The notes under the pieces were generated by a model, which saw only the letters and a list, made by a program, of their open reading frames with translations, searched no databases and was not told where the DNA came from. A stretch of 64,000 bases of DNA, from contig NZ_AP027731.1 in the NCBI RefSeq assembly GCF_030296595.1, positions 2,294,001 through 2,358,000 on the forward strand, given 5' to 3'. Position 1 is the stretch's first letter. Each line of letters begins with the position of its first letter. Below are positions 28,935-37,760 of this stretch, piece after piece. This DNA comes from Naasia aerilata (lineage in GTDB: Bacteria; Actinomycetota; Actinomycetes; Actinomycetales; Microbacteriaceae). The translations under genes were made by a program, and so were the position numbers.

Positions 28935-29778
28935 GGCGTGCCGTCTCCGCGCGGCGCCCGCGCAGACCCGCGAGCGTGAGCGCGAGAGCGAGGACGGCGA
29001 GCAGCACCCCGCCGGCGAGCGTCTGCTCCCCGGATCGCGCCGCGATCGCGAGCGCGCCCCCACCGGTGCTCATGCCGCCGACGGGCGTCTCGGTGACCGT
29101 CGAGCTGTCAAGGACCGACACGACGGTGAGTCCGCCGGACGCCTTGTCGACCACGAACAGGGTCTGCGCGGCGCCGTCGGCGAAGTCGACGTCGGCCGGC
29201 GTGTCACCGGACGACGTCGTGAGGGTGACGGTCGTCGCTCCGGGTGCGACGTCGGCGTAGGACCCGACGTCGCCGAAGGCCGCGTTCGAGGCGAGCTGGA
29301 CGCCGGCGGCGGTCTTCACGCTGATCGAGTTCTGCGTCGTCGAGGCCTGGACCACCCGAGCGCGCGAGGTGCCGGCGGCGGGAGCGGTGAGGTCGTCCTC
29401 GATGGTCTTGATGTTGATGGACGCGTTGGGTCCGACGGCCGCGATGGTCACGGCCTTGCCGGACGCCACCTCGATGTCCGCGTTGACCACCGGGGTGTTG
29501 GTTCCCGCGACCGAGGGAGCCATGGCGAGCGCGTAGGTGCCGGGAGTCAAGGTCATGTACTTCGACACCCCGCCGTACGGCACGTCGGTCAGCTCGTACA
29601 GGGTGGTGCCGCCGGACAGGGCGCTGAGGCTGATGTCGGCCGCGGCGGTGTCGGGGGAGAGGTGGGCGACCCGGATGTAGCCGGGCGCGTCGGCGGCCGC
29701 GGCGGGCGAGACCGCGACCGCGGCCGGCACGAGCGCGAGCGCCAGCGCCAGGGTGAAGGGCAGGGAACGTCGTGGCAT
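28927..29778 (-). CDS. Secreted DUF4397 double-domain protein with C-terminal membrane anchor
   Basis: 283 residues. A signal peptide ending around AVSPAAAADA is followed by two DUF4397 beta domains: the first opens YIRVAHLSPDTAAADI, the second SRARVVQASTTQNSISV. The C-terminus has a membrane helix (GGVLLAVLALALTLAGL) with a basic tail. The region before the helix (TPVGGMSTGGG) has no LPXTG or LAXTG motif, so sortase attachment is not shown, although the downstream gene is a sortase with coupled start. DUF4397 proteins are surface proteins of unknown role. It sits 16 bases after the large membrane protein gene, making a three-gene operon. Confidence 0.85.
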   Translation of the reverse strand: MPRRSLPFTLALALALVPAAVAVSPAAAADAPGYIRVAHLSPDTAAADISLSALSGGTTLYELTDVPYGGVSKYMTLTPGTYALAMAPSVAGTNTPVVNADIEVASGKAVTIAAVGPNASINIKTIEDDLTAPAAGTSRARVVQASTTQNSISVKTAAGVQLASNAAFGDVGSYADVAPGATTVTLTTSSGDTPADVDFADGAAQTLFVVDKASGGLTVVSVLDSSTVTETPVGGMSTGGGALAIAARSGEQTLAGGVLLAVLALALTLAGLRGRRAETARRA

Positions 29779-29794
29779 AGGAGGACTCCAGTGA

Positions 29795-31252
29795 TCAGTC
29801 CCCGCCGGCGGCGGGGAGCGGGAAGGTGGCGAGCACGCCGTCGTCGGTCACAGAGACCGAGTCGACGGCGAACGTGCCGGTCAGGGCGGCGAGGAAGGAG
29901 GTGAGGGCGGTCATCGAGGCACCCTGGGTGCCGAGCTGCTCGCCGTCCATGGCGGTCACGAACAGCTGGCGGCGCGGCCCGTCCTCACCGGCGAGGGCGG
30001 GGAAGTCGGCCACGGTGACGTCGTGCTGGCTCAGCAGCTGACCCAGCACGATGGCGATCCGGCGATCCACCTCTCCGCTGGTCAGGAGGCGGGACGCCTC
30101 GCTCTCGAGGGTGAGCCGCGGGTTGCGGGCGAGCTCCTGCCCGACGGAGGCTCGGGCCTCCTGACCGGGGGCGGGCGTGGAGGCCGTGGCGGACGGCGTC
30201 GCCGCATCCGCCGAGGGTGAGGCGTCGGCGGGCGAGGATCCGGGCGACTCGGCGGCCACCGCCGAGGACCGCACCTCGAGGGCGGAGACGACGATGCCGG
30301 CGACGAGCGCGATCGTGACCGCCACCGCACCGGCCGCGGCGAGGATCCGGACCCGGGGCGAGGGGCGCAGGAGTGCGTCGAGCGCGCGGTCCGCTGCCCC
30401 CGCGGTGAGCAGGGCGAGCACGGGCGTGACGAGGACGGTGTAGCGCACCGGTTCCCCGCCGTCGGGCCACACGGACAGGACGAGGACGGTGAGGGCGAAG
30501 CCCGCCAGGGGCCGCGACCGGCGCGAGAAGAAGCCGAGAACGAGGGCCGCGGCGGCCACCACGGCTCCGACGGGGGAGGTGCGCAGCCAGTCGAGCACCG
30601 TCGTGCCGCCGAGGTGAGGTGCGACGTTGGGGTCGAACCCGACGACGGCCCAGCCGATTCCGACGGTCGCGAAGAACACGGCGCCCGAGATCGGCAGGGT
30701 GGGGATCCGGTGGCGCTTGCGGAGGACACGCGCGGCCTCCACAGCGAGGAAGGGGGCCGCCGCGAGGGCGAGGGGCGCGATGCCGGCGGCCAGCCCGGCC
30801 GCCAGAGCGGCCAGGGGCACCATGATCCGCCGGCGGCTTCGGACGGTGAGCAGGAGCACCGCGATCAGCAGGGCCACGACGGCCAGGTGCTCGGGAACGC
30901 CGGCGGAGGCGGCACGCACCGCAGGCGGCGCGACCGCGCAGAGCGCCGCGGCCAGCACCGAGCCCAGCCGGCTGACCCCCGACCGCCACGCCACTACGAA
31001 GACCAGCACGACCGCCGCGAGGACCGCCACCAGGGTCACGCCGGCGGGGAGCGGACCGGTGTGCTGTGCCCCGAGCGCCCAGGCGACTCCCACCGCCACG
31101 CAGAGCAGGAGGAGAAGCAGAACCGGGACGGCGATGCCGAGGAGAGCGCGCCGTCCGGTCGGGAGTCGACGCGAGCGCCGATGTCGCGACACGGCGCGCC
31201 GCCGTCCGCTCGGCGCCGTCGCCGGCGTCGACGAGGGGAGCAGTCCCGACAT
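29795..31252 (-). CDS. Polytopic membrane protein with extracytoplasmic C-terminal domain, unknown
   Basis: 485 residues, not recognised. An Arg-rich N-terminus precedes about nine or ten membrane helices (residues 35-335), including FDPNVAPHLGGTTVLDWLRTSP between helices, a layout like glycosyltransferase-C or mannosyltransferase-like proteins but without a clear DE/DD motif. After residue 335 a Ser/Pro/Ala linker leads to a soluble domain of about 130 residues outside the membrane, ending GVLATFPLPAAGGD. It is the first gene of the operon with the DUF4397 protein and the sortase, so a role in building or displaying a surface structure is inferred. The start at 31252 is the first in-frame ATG. 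Confidence 0.75.
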   Translation of the reverse strand: MSGLLPSSTPATAPSGRRRAVSRHRRSRRLPTGRRALLGIAVPVLLLLLLCVAVGVAWALGAQHTGPLPAGVTLVAVLAAVVLVFVVAWRSGVSRLGSVLAAALCAVAPPAVRAASAGVPEHLAVVALLIAVLLLTVRSRRRIMVPLAALAAGLAAGIAPLALAAAPFLAVEAARVLRKRHRIPTLPISGAVFFATVGIGWAVVGFDPNVAPHLGGTTVLDWLRTSPVGAVVAAAALVLGFFSRRSRPLAGFALTVLVLSVWPDGGEPVRYTVLVTPVLALLTAGAADRALDALLRPSPRVRILAAAGAVAVTIALVAGIVVSALEVRSSAVAAESPGSSPADASPSADAATPSATASTPAPGQEARASVGQELARNPRLTLESEASRLLTSGEVDRRIAIVLGQLLSQHDVTVADFPALAGEDGPRRQLFVTAMDGEQLGTQGASMTALTSFLAALTGTFAVDSVSVTDDGVLATFPLPAAGGD

Positions 31253-31433
31253 CCGACGCCTCCTCGCCCGGGGACTGACGCCCCCGTGCTGCGCCCCCAG
31301 GCTATTCCGCCCCCAGGCCTCCCTAGACCTTCCTGTCTACCTTGACGCCCTCCTCAGCCGAGGGCAACCCCTGGCATCCCACGGCTTTCCCGCCTCCTGA
31401 TTTTCGGAGGCGCCTCCGTCCTACCTTTCCGGG

Positions 31434-32024
31434 ATGGACGGGGACGGCCGGCTGGCGACACTGCTCGGGACCGATCGCCGCCGGTTGACCCTGGGCGCCG
31501 TGCTCGTCCTCGTGCTGGCCGCCGTCGCCGCGGCCGTGCTGCTCTCCGCCACATCAGCCGCTCGCCCGGCGACCGTCGTGCCCGTCCTCGCCCCCACGGC
31601 GCCCGCCGCGCAGGACGCCGTAGTGCTCGTCCACGTGCTCGGCGCGGTCCGCCGTCCCGGCCTGTACCCGCTCCCGGCGGGGTCCCGGGTCGTGGATGCG
31701 CTGGCGGCTGCGGGCGGACTGGCGGAGGGCGCGGATGCCGCCGGAGTGAACCTCGCGCGCCGGGTGGCCGACGGCGAGCAGCTGAGGGTGCCGGTCGCCG
31801 GAGAGGTCGCCGCGCCAACATCCGGCGAGCCGGAGCGGGTGGACCTCAACACCGCGACCGAGGAGCAGCTCGCGACGCTTCCGCGGATCGGACCGTCGCT
31901 CGCCGCCCGCATCGTGGAGTGGCGGGAGGAGCACGGATCCTTCTCCTCGGCCGACGACCTGCTCCAGGTCAGCGGCCTGGGACAGAAGACCGTGGACGGG
32001 CTGCGCGACCTGGTGGTGCCGTGA
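31434..32024 (+). CDS. comEA: ComEA-like DNA-binding competence protein
   Basis: 196 residues. One N-terminal membrane helix (LGAVLVLVLAAVAAAVLL) places the protein outside. An SLBB domain follows (VHVLGAVRRPGLYPLPAGSR). The C-terminus has the double helix-hairpin-helix DNA-binding region with VDLNTATEEQLATLPRIGPS and LQVSGLGQKTVDGLRDLVV. This is the full domain order of ComEA, which binds incoming DNA at the membrane. The stop overlaps the comEC start by a GTGA quartet. Confidence 0.92.
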   Translation: MDGDGRLATLLGTDRRRLTLGAVLVLVLAAVAAAVLLSATSAARPATVVPVLAPTAPAAQDAVVLVHVLGAVRRPGLYPLPAGSRVVDALAAAGGLAEGADAAGVNLARRVADGEQLRVPVAGEVAAPTSGEPERVDLNTATEEQLATLPRIGPSLAARIVEWREEHGSFSSADDLLQVSGLGQKTVDGLRDLVVP

Positions 32025-34339
32025 CGCCGGACGCTCGCCTGGTGCCCGCCGCGGTCGCCGCCTGGCTCGGCGCGGCCGTCCTGATCGCCGACCCGGGCAC
32101 GGCGTTCGCCGCCGCAGGAGGGCTCGGCGCCGTCCTCGTCGTCGCGCTGGCCATCGCCCTGCGCACGCGAGGCAGGCCGGCCGCTGTGGCGGCGCCGCTC
32201 GCGCTGGCCGCGGCCGTCGCCGGGCTGGTCGCCGTGTCCGTCGGCGTGACGGGGCCGCAACGGGCGCCCGACGCGCTCACCCGGCTGCTCGATCACGAGG
32301 GCACGGCCGTCGTGGAGCTCACGGCGGTTCCCCGGCGTGCCTCCGGTCCCCTGGAGACGGCCATCGTCGAGGGCAGCCTGCGCGAGTACCGGGGTGGCGG
32401 CGCGACCGTGGTCTGCGCGACCCCGGTGCTGCTCTTCGTCCGCGGCAGCCCCGATCAGGCCGGACTCGGCGGTGGCATCGGCGCCCGGATCCTCGCCGGG
32501 GTGCGCCTCGACCGCGCTGAGCCCGGGGACGACGTCGCCTACCTCGGCTCGGCGACCGACGTCCGGCAGGTCACGCCGCCCCCGCCGTTGCTGGCATGGG
32601 CGTCGGCCCTTCGGCGAGGGTTCACCGCGACCGCAGGCGAGTTGCCGGGCGACGGCGGACAGCTCCTGCCCGGGCTCGCCATCGGCGACGACAGCCGCGT
32701 GCCGCCCGACCTGACGGGCGACATGCGGAGAAGCTCCCTCAGCCACCTCACCGCGGTTTCCGGGGCCAACTGCGTGGTGGTGGTCGCCACGATCCTGCTC
32801 CTGGCTCGCCGGCTCCCGCGCGTGCCTCGGCTGGGACTCGCGGCTCTCGCCCTCGGAGGGTTCGTCGTCCTGGTGACGCCCCAACCGAGCGTGCTGCGGG
32901 CGGCCACGATGGGGCTCCTCGTGCTGGTCGCGACGGCGCGGGGACGGCCCGGCGGAGGCCTGCCGACGCTGGCGGCAACGGTCGTGCTGCTGCTCGTGCT
33001 CGACCCGTGGCTCTCCCGCGACGCCGGCTTCGCCCTCTCGACGCTGGCCACCGCCGGGCTGCTGGTGCTGGCCGCGCCCGCGACCGCGCTCCTCGGTCGC
33101 GCGCTGCCGCTCCCGCTCGCCGCGGCCCTCGCCGTGCCCGCCTGCGCCCAGCTCGCGTGCCAGCCCGTCCTCCTGCTGCTCGACGCGCGGCTGTCCCTCT
33201 GGTCGGTGCCCGCCAACCTCCTCGCCGGGCCCGCCGCACCTCTGGCGACGCTCGGCGGGCTGGCAGCCTGCCTCGTCCTTCCGTGGGCGCCCGGCCTGGG
33301 TCAGGTCCTCGCGGCGGCCGCATGGGCACCGGCCGCCTGGATCGCTGCGGTCGCCCGGTTCTTCGCGGGCCAGGACACGGGTGGCGTGCCGTGGCCGGAC
33401 GGCGCAGGCGGTCTCCTGCTGCTCGCCGCGATCTCCGTCACGATGGGTGCGGCGCTGCTGCGGCCCGCCGCTCGCCGGCTCGGCATCGTCGCGGTCGCGG
33501 CGCTGCTGGCCGGAAGCGGGGCCGCGGCCGGAGCCGCGCTCGGCCGGTCCGGGTCCATACCGCCCGACTGGCGGATCGCGTCCTGCGACATCGGGCAGGG
33601 TGACGCGAGCGTGCTGCGGGGCGACGGCGGGCGGTTCGCCCTCATCGACACGGGCGACAACCCCGCCGCCCTCGAGCGGTGCCTCTCCACGCTCGGGGTC
33701 CGGCGGATCTCGCTGCTCGTGCTCACCCACTTCGACCTCGACCACGTCGGGGCGGCGCCCACTCTGGCCGGAAAGGTGGACGAGCTGCTGGTCGGCCCGT
33801 CGGACGGCCGCGATGCCGACCGGCTCGCCGCCACGCTGGCCGCAGGGGGCGCGCAGGTCCGCCGGGCGGCGGTCGGGGACTCCGGCCGGCTCGGCGACCT
33901 CGGCTGGCGCGTGCTCTGGCCGGGCCCGGGGATCCCGCCCGGAAACGGGGCGAGCGTCACGATCGAGGCCACCGCTCCCGGTCTTCGGGCCCTCTTCCTC
34001 GGCGACCTCGGCGAGGAGGCGCAGGACGCGCTGCTGCGCTCGGCCGCGCCCAGACCGGTCGATGTCGTCAAGGTCGCTCACCACGGATCCGCGGACCAGA
34101 GCCCTCGGCTGTACGAGCGCATCCGAGCCAGCGTGGGACTGATCTCGTGCGGCGCCGGGAACGACTACGGGCACCCGACGGCACGGCTGCTGCAGGTCCT
34201 CGCCGACGTGGGAACCACGCCCCTGCGCACCGACCTCGAGGGAATGCTGCTCGTCGCGCCCGGGCCCGACGGCGTGCGCGTCTGGACGGAGCGCTCGCCG
34301 GATCGCGACCCCGCGACCGCCGTCGGACACCGCGGTTAG
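32021..34339 (+). CDS. comEC: ComEC/Rec2 DNA-uptake channel with metallo-beta-lactamase domain
   Basis: 772 residues. An N-terminal soluble segment is followed by the Competence domain with SSLSHLTAVSGANCVVVVATIL and about ten membrane helices. From residue about 520 a metallo-beta-lactamase-like domain carries SCDIGQGDASVLRG, THFDLDHVGAAP and VVKVAHHGSADQS. It would form the single-strand channel for transformation, with the terminal domain suggested to degrade the non-transported strand. GTG at 32021 overlaps comEA. holA lies nine bases downstream, the usual order in actinobacteria. Competence itself is not proved by this pair. Confidence 0.93.
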   Translation: MTPDARLVPAAVAAWLGAAVLIADPGTAFAAAGGLGAVLVVALAIALRTRGRPAAVAAPLALAAAVAGLVAVSVGVTGPQRAPDALTRLLDHEGTAVVELTAVPRRASGPLETAIVEGSLREYRGGGATVVCATPVLLFVRGSPDQAGLGGGIGARILAGVRLDRAEPGDDVAYLGSATDVRQVTPPPPLLAWASALRRGFTATAGELPGDGGQLLPGLAIGDDSRVPPDLTGDMRRSSLSHLTAVSGANCVVVVATILLLARRLPRVPRLGLAALALGGFVVLVTPQPSVLRAATMGLLVLVATARGRPGGGLPTLAATVVLLLVLDPWLSRDAGFALSTLATAGLLVLAAPATALLGRALPLPLAAALAVPACAQLACQPVLLLLDARLSLWSVPANLLAGPAAPLATLGGLAACLVLPWAPGLGQVLAAAAWAPAAWIAAVARFFAGQDTGGVPWPDGAGGLLLLAAISVTMGAALLRPAARRLGIVAVAALLAGSGAAAGAALGRSGSIPPDWRIASCDIGQGDASVLRGDGGRFALIDTGDNPAALERCLSTLGVRRISLLVLTHFDLDHVGAAPTLAGKVDELLVGPSDGRDADRLAATLAAGGAQVRRAAVGDSGRLGDLGWRVLWPGPGIPPGNGASVTIEATAPGLRALFLGDLGEEAQDALLRSAAPRPVDVVKVAHHGSADQSPRLYERIRASVGLISCGAGNDYGHPTARLLQVLADVGTTPLRTDLEGMLLVAPGPDGVRVWTERSPDRDPATAVGHRG

Positions 34340-34348
34340 GCTGATCCG

Positions 34349-35359
34349 GTGGCAACCCGGGCACCTCGCGCCGCGTCGAAGCCGGCGCTCGGCTGGAACG
34401 ACATCCGCCCGGCGCCGGTGGTTCTCGTGTCCGGCACGGAGACGTACCTCGCCGAGCGGGCGATTCGGAAGCTCCGCGACATCCTCGCCACGGAGGATCC
34501 CAGCCTGGAGGTGACCGACCTCGACGCCTCCGACTACGCGCGCGGCGAGCTGCTGTCCCTGGCGAGCCCCTCCCTGTTCGGTGAGCCGCGGATGATCCGG
34601 GTCGCCAACGTCGAGAAGTGCAGCGACGACTTCCTGACGGAGGCGCTGCGCTACCTCGAGTCGCCGGCGAGCGACGCCTACGTCGTCCTGCGGCACGGCG
34701 GGGGAGTGCGCGGCAAGCGCCTCCTCGACGCCCTCCGCGCGGGCACGGGCGGAGCCATCGAGGTGGCCTGCCTCGAGCTGAAGAAGGACTCCGACAAGTT
34801 CGACTTCGCGGTGGGCGAGTTCCGCGCCGCCGGTCGCCGGATCACGCCGGGCGCCCTCCGCGCAGTCCTCGCGGCGTTCGGCGACGACCTCGCCGAGCTG
34901 GCCGCCGCGTGTGCGCAGCTGATCTCCGACGCGAGCGACGAGATCACCGAGGGCGTGGTCGACAAGTACTACGGCGGGCGGATCGAGACGAACGCGTTCA
35001 AGGTCGCCGACGCCGCGATCGCCGGCCGCTCGGGCGACGCGCTCGCACTCCTGCGGCACGCGGTGGCCGGAGGGGCGGACCCGGTGCCCATCGTCGCCGC
35101 CTTCGCCGCGAAGCTCCGCACCATGGCGAAGGTGATGGGCGCCCGGGGCAGCGCGGCCGCGGTGGCGTCCTCGCTCGGCCTCGCCCCATGGCAGGTCGAG
35201 CGGGCTCGGCGGGACGTGGAGGGCTGGACCGAGGCCGGGCTCGGCGCCTGCTTCGAGCTGCTCGCCGACACCGACGAGCGGATCAAGGGGGCCGCCCGCG
35301 ACCCGCACTTCGCCCTCGAGCGGATGGTCCGCGGGATTGCCGCGCGCGGCGCCATCTGA
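34349..35359 (+). CDS. holA: DNA polymerase III delta subunit
   Basis: 336 residues. The N-terminal clamp-loader fold opens VVLVSGTETYLAERAIRKLR and has LFGEPRMIRVANVEKC. The collar region ends AAALASSLGLAPWQVERARR and DIKGAARDPHFALERMV-like sequence (here ERIKGAARDPHFAL). Delta opens the beta clamp during loading. The GTG start at 34349 lies nine bases after comEC, an arrangement common to many bacteria. It is essential and intact. Confidence 0.93.
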   Translation: MATRAPRAASKPALGWNDIRPAPVVLVSGTETYLAERAIRKLRDILATEDPSLEVTDLDASDYARGELLSLASPSLFGEPRMIRVANVEKCSDDFLTEALRYLESPASDAYVVLRHGGGVRGKRLLDALRAGTGGAIEVACLELKKDSDKFDFAVGEFRAAGRRITPGALRAVLAAFGDDLAELAAACAQLISDASDEITEGVVDKYYGGRIETNAFKVADAAIAGRSGDALALLRHAVAGGADPVPIVAAFAAKLRTMAKVMGARGSAAAVASSLGLAPWQVERARRDVEGWTEAGLGACFELLADTDERIKGAARDPHFALERMVRGIAARGAI

Positions 35360-35431
35360 CCCGAGCGGGTGGTCGGCGTCGCCGGTCGCGCGGCTCGGCT
35401 CCTGGCCCCCTCCGCTCCGACCGCCGGCGGG

Positions 35432-35895
35432 TCAGCAGTCGCAGACCGGCAGAGCGCTGGGTGCGGTGAGCGGGTCGGGTGAGCGGCGCCCGACTCCGGA
35501 GTCGGACTCGACGGGAAGGCCCTCGCGCGCCCAGTACTCGAAGCCGCCGAGCATCTCGCGGACCGGGTGGCCCCGCTCGGCGAAGGCCAGCGCCGCCTTG
35601 GTCGCTCCGTTGCAGCCGGGACCCCAGCAGTAGACGACGACCGGGGACCCAGGGGGATCGGCAGGTCGGCATCCGATCGGATGAGAGCGGTCGGCAGGTG
35701 CACCGCTCCGGGCACCCGGCCCTGCCCCCAGGCGGCGTCGCCACGGCTGTCGACGAGGGTGAAGCCCGGCTCGCCGGTGTCGAGGGCCGCGGCCACGTCG
35801 GACGCGTCGGTCTCGAAGGCCAGACGCGAGCGGAAGTGCGCGGCTGCGGCGTCGGCGGTCGACGAGCCGGCGGTGGCGCGAAGTGTCGTGGTCAT
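35432..35895 (-). CDS. Rhodanese-like sulfurtransferase, frameshifted
   Basis: About 154 residues if one base is restored between 35642 and 35656 (either of two G runs). Before the break: FTLVDSRGDAAWGQGRVPGAVHLPTA, the CDC25-like rhodanese motif. After it: VVVYCWGPGCNGATKAALAFAERG with the active-site Cys loop CWGPGCNG, then EMLGGFEYWAREG. The extended Cys loop is typical of the single-domain subfamily that relays persulfide sulfur. The ATG start at 35895 matches the family. It faces the holA gene. Confidence 0.83.
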
Positions 35896-35990
35896 TCCCG
35901 CAGTCTCGGCGAGGGCCGGCGCGGGGCGCCGCGGGCATCCTGCCGACCTTCGCGGACATCCTGCCCGGGGAGTGGCCCCTCAGGGGCGGA

Positions 35991-36422
35991 CTACGGCTTC
36001 CAGACCATGAGCACCACGACGGCGACCAGGAGCAGCGCCGAGACGCCGGAGCCGCCGGCGATGCGCCCGTAGAGCGGGCGGGTGGCGACCGACGCGTCGC
36101 CCTCCGCGGCGGAGCGCATGGCGGGGACGACGACGAAGAGGTTCACGAGGAGCGCGATGGCGTAGAGGATCAGCGAGCCGAGGATCCACGGCGTGCCGAT
36201 GGACAGGTGGAACCGTTCGTCGGCGACGCCGAGAAGTCCGAAGCCGAGGAACACGACGAGGATCGAGAGGAGGCTGAACACGAAGGTCGACCGGGCGAGA
36301 GTGGCCACCTGGCCCCGCTCGCCGGTCCGGAGCGCACGCATCGCGCTCATCGGCAGGATCGCCATGGGCCCGGCCAGGAACACCGCCCCGACGACGTGCA
36401 GGACGTTGAGGACGGTCGCCAT
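35991..36422 (-). CDS. DUF2269-like membrane protein
   Basis: 143 residues with four membrane helices: LNVLHVVGAVFLAGPMAI, FSLLSILVVFLGFGLLGV, ILGSLILYAIALLVNLFVVV and SGVSALLLVAVVVLMVW. The first helix with a His in VLHVVGA and the pattern of the rest fit the DUF2269 integral-membrane family, of unknown function. A possible haem or metal role of the His is speculation. It is a single gene between rhodanese and rpsT, with ATG at 36422. Confidence 0.72.
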   Translation of the reverse strand: MATVLNVLHVVGAVFLAGPMAILPMSAMRALRTGERGQVATLARSTFVFSLLSILVVFLGFGLLGVADERFHLSIGTPWILGSLILYAIALLVNLFVVVPAMRSAAEGDASVATRPLYGRIAGGSGVSALLLVAVVVLMVWKP

Positions 36423-36484
36423 GTTCCCGATTTTAGGCGGGCCGCTCGGGCGGGCCTGGGAGGGTGCCGCGCCCCAGAAACGCG

Positions 36485-36512
36485 AAAAGCCCCGCTCGAG
36501 GCGGGGCTTCTC
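36485..36512 (-). terminator. Rho-independent-like terminator of rpsT
   Basis: AAGCCCCGC and GCGGGGCTT (36487-36495 and 36501-36509) form a tight stem around a TCGAG loop. It lies 14 bases after the rpsT stop and is followed on the minus strand by a CGCGTTTCTGG stretch. Confidence 0.8.
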
Positions 36513-36526
36513 GGGTGCGGTGTCGC

Positions 36527-36787
36527 TCAGAGCGAGGCGACCTGCTTGGCGATGGCCGACTTGCGGTTCGCCGCCTGGTTCTTGTGGATGACGCCCTTCG
36601 AGGCCGCCTTGTCGAGCTTCTTGGTCGCGAGGGCGAGCGCGGCGGCCGCCTTCTCCTTGTCGCCGGCGACGACGGCCGTGCGAGCGCTGCGGATGGCCGT
36701 CTTGAGCTCGCTCTTCACGGCCTTGTTGCGGTCGTGCGCCTTCTTGTTGGTGCCGATCCGCTTGAGCTGCGACTTGATGTTTGCCAC
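36527..36787 (-). CDS. rpsT: 30S ribosomal protein S20
   Basis: 86 residues. [21 protein letters not shown] is the conserved start, and the Lys/Ala-rich helices end [19 protein letters not shown]. The GTG at 36787 gives exactly the family N-terminus, and the open frame upstream of it is not coding. S20 binds 16S rRNA at the base of the body. A hairpin terminator follows. No convincing autoregulatory leader is seen in the 140 bases upstream. Confidence 0.97.
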   Translation of the reverse strand: MANIKSQLKRIGTNKKAHDRNKAVKSELKTAIRSARTAVVAGDKEKAAAALALATKKLDKAASKGVIHKNQAANRKSAIAKQVASL

Positions 36788-36930
36788 GAGGAATACCTTC
36801 TGATTGCTGCTGGATGGTGGGGCCGGCGACCGCGGTACGGTGCGGAACCCGCCGGCATCGGCGCCCCTATCCGGGCGCGCAAAGCCAACAGAGAACATTA
36901 CCAGGCCGGGAGGGCGGCCGCCAGCGGCGG

Positions 36931-37671
36931 TCAGACCCGGTCGGCGGCGCTCCTCGCGGCCGTGACCAGGATACGCGTGAACTCGTCGGGCCTCGTCAGG
37001 CTGACCAGGTGCGAGGCGCCGGGCACGACGACCAGCTGCGACCACGAAGCGGGCAGGCCGGGTCGCGCACGCGCCGCGGCGAGGTAGCGGCGCTCCTCCA
37101 GACGGAAGTGGTCGTAGCGCCCGTTGACGAGGAGGATCGGCACCCGGATCCGGGAGATCGCCGCGATCGGCCGCACGGCCGCCATGGCCCGGAGGCCGTC
37201 CTCCATGACGTCGAGCGGCACCCCTCCGGCGGTCACGTCCGCTCGTCCTGGCTCTGGGATGAAGAGGTCCACCATGAACTGGTTGAGCCAGGCGCCCTGG
37301 TCGGGCATCCGACGGATGGCGTCGGCGAGAGCGCGGTAACCCGTCAGGGGCGCCGCGTGCGGGGTGGTGCCGCACGCCGCGGCGAGGAGCCCGTCGATGC
37401 GTCCGGCTCCCCGTTCAGCGGTCCAGTGCAGGGCGAGGTAGCCGCCGAGGGAGAGGCCGCAGAGGATCACCGGTCCCGGCAGCCCGTCGACGGCGGCGTC
37501 GATGGCATCGAGGGCACCGTCGAGGGTGAACCGCTCGCCGACTCGGGTGCCGTGCCCAGGCAGGTCGACCGCGCGGGACCGGACCCCGGCCTCGTCGAGG
37601 GCCTCGACCTGCGCGCGCCACATCGTCGCGGAGGTCCGGATGCCGTGCAGGAGCACGATCGAGGGGCCCAT
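36931..37671 (-). CDS. Alpha/beta hydrolase
   Basis: 246 residues. Motifs: [13 protein letters not shown] (oxyanion loop), the nucleophile elbow [11 protein letters not shown] (Ser in GLSLG), the acid in LVNGRYDHF and the His in [11 protein letters not shown] lid domain of about 60 residues lies between. The ATG at 37671 begins just before the first strand; the longer open frame 5' is not supported. Substrate is unknown; length and lid are usual for small-molecule esterases or lactonases. It is divergent from the aminotransferase gene at 37761. Confidence 0.85.
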   Translation of the reverse strand: MGPSIVLLHGIRTSATMWRAQVEALDEAGVRSRAVDLPGHGTRVGERFTLDGALDAIDAAVDGLPGPVILCGLSLGGYLALHWTAERGAGRIDGLLAAACGTTPHAAPLTGYRALADAIRRMPDQGAWLNQFMVDLFIPEPGRADVTAGGVPLDVMEDGLRAMAAVRPIAAISRIRVPILLVNGRYDHFRLEERRYLAAARARPGLPASWSQLVVVPGASHLVSLTRPDEFTRILVTAARSAADRV

Positions 37672-37760
37672 ACGAGCGAGACTACGCGGCTCGCCGCCCC
37701 TCTCCGCGGGCGCCGCGAGCCGCCCTTTCCCGGCATCGGGCGCGACTACGCTGACCAGCC

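Noticed and set aside
29040-29090. LPXTG sorting signal in the DUF4397 protein
   Set aside because: The pre-helix sequence TPVGGMSTGGG has neither LPXTG nor LAXTG; only the helix and basic tail are present.
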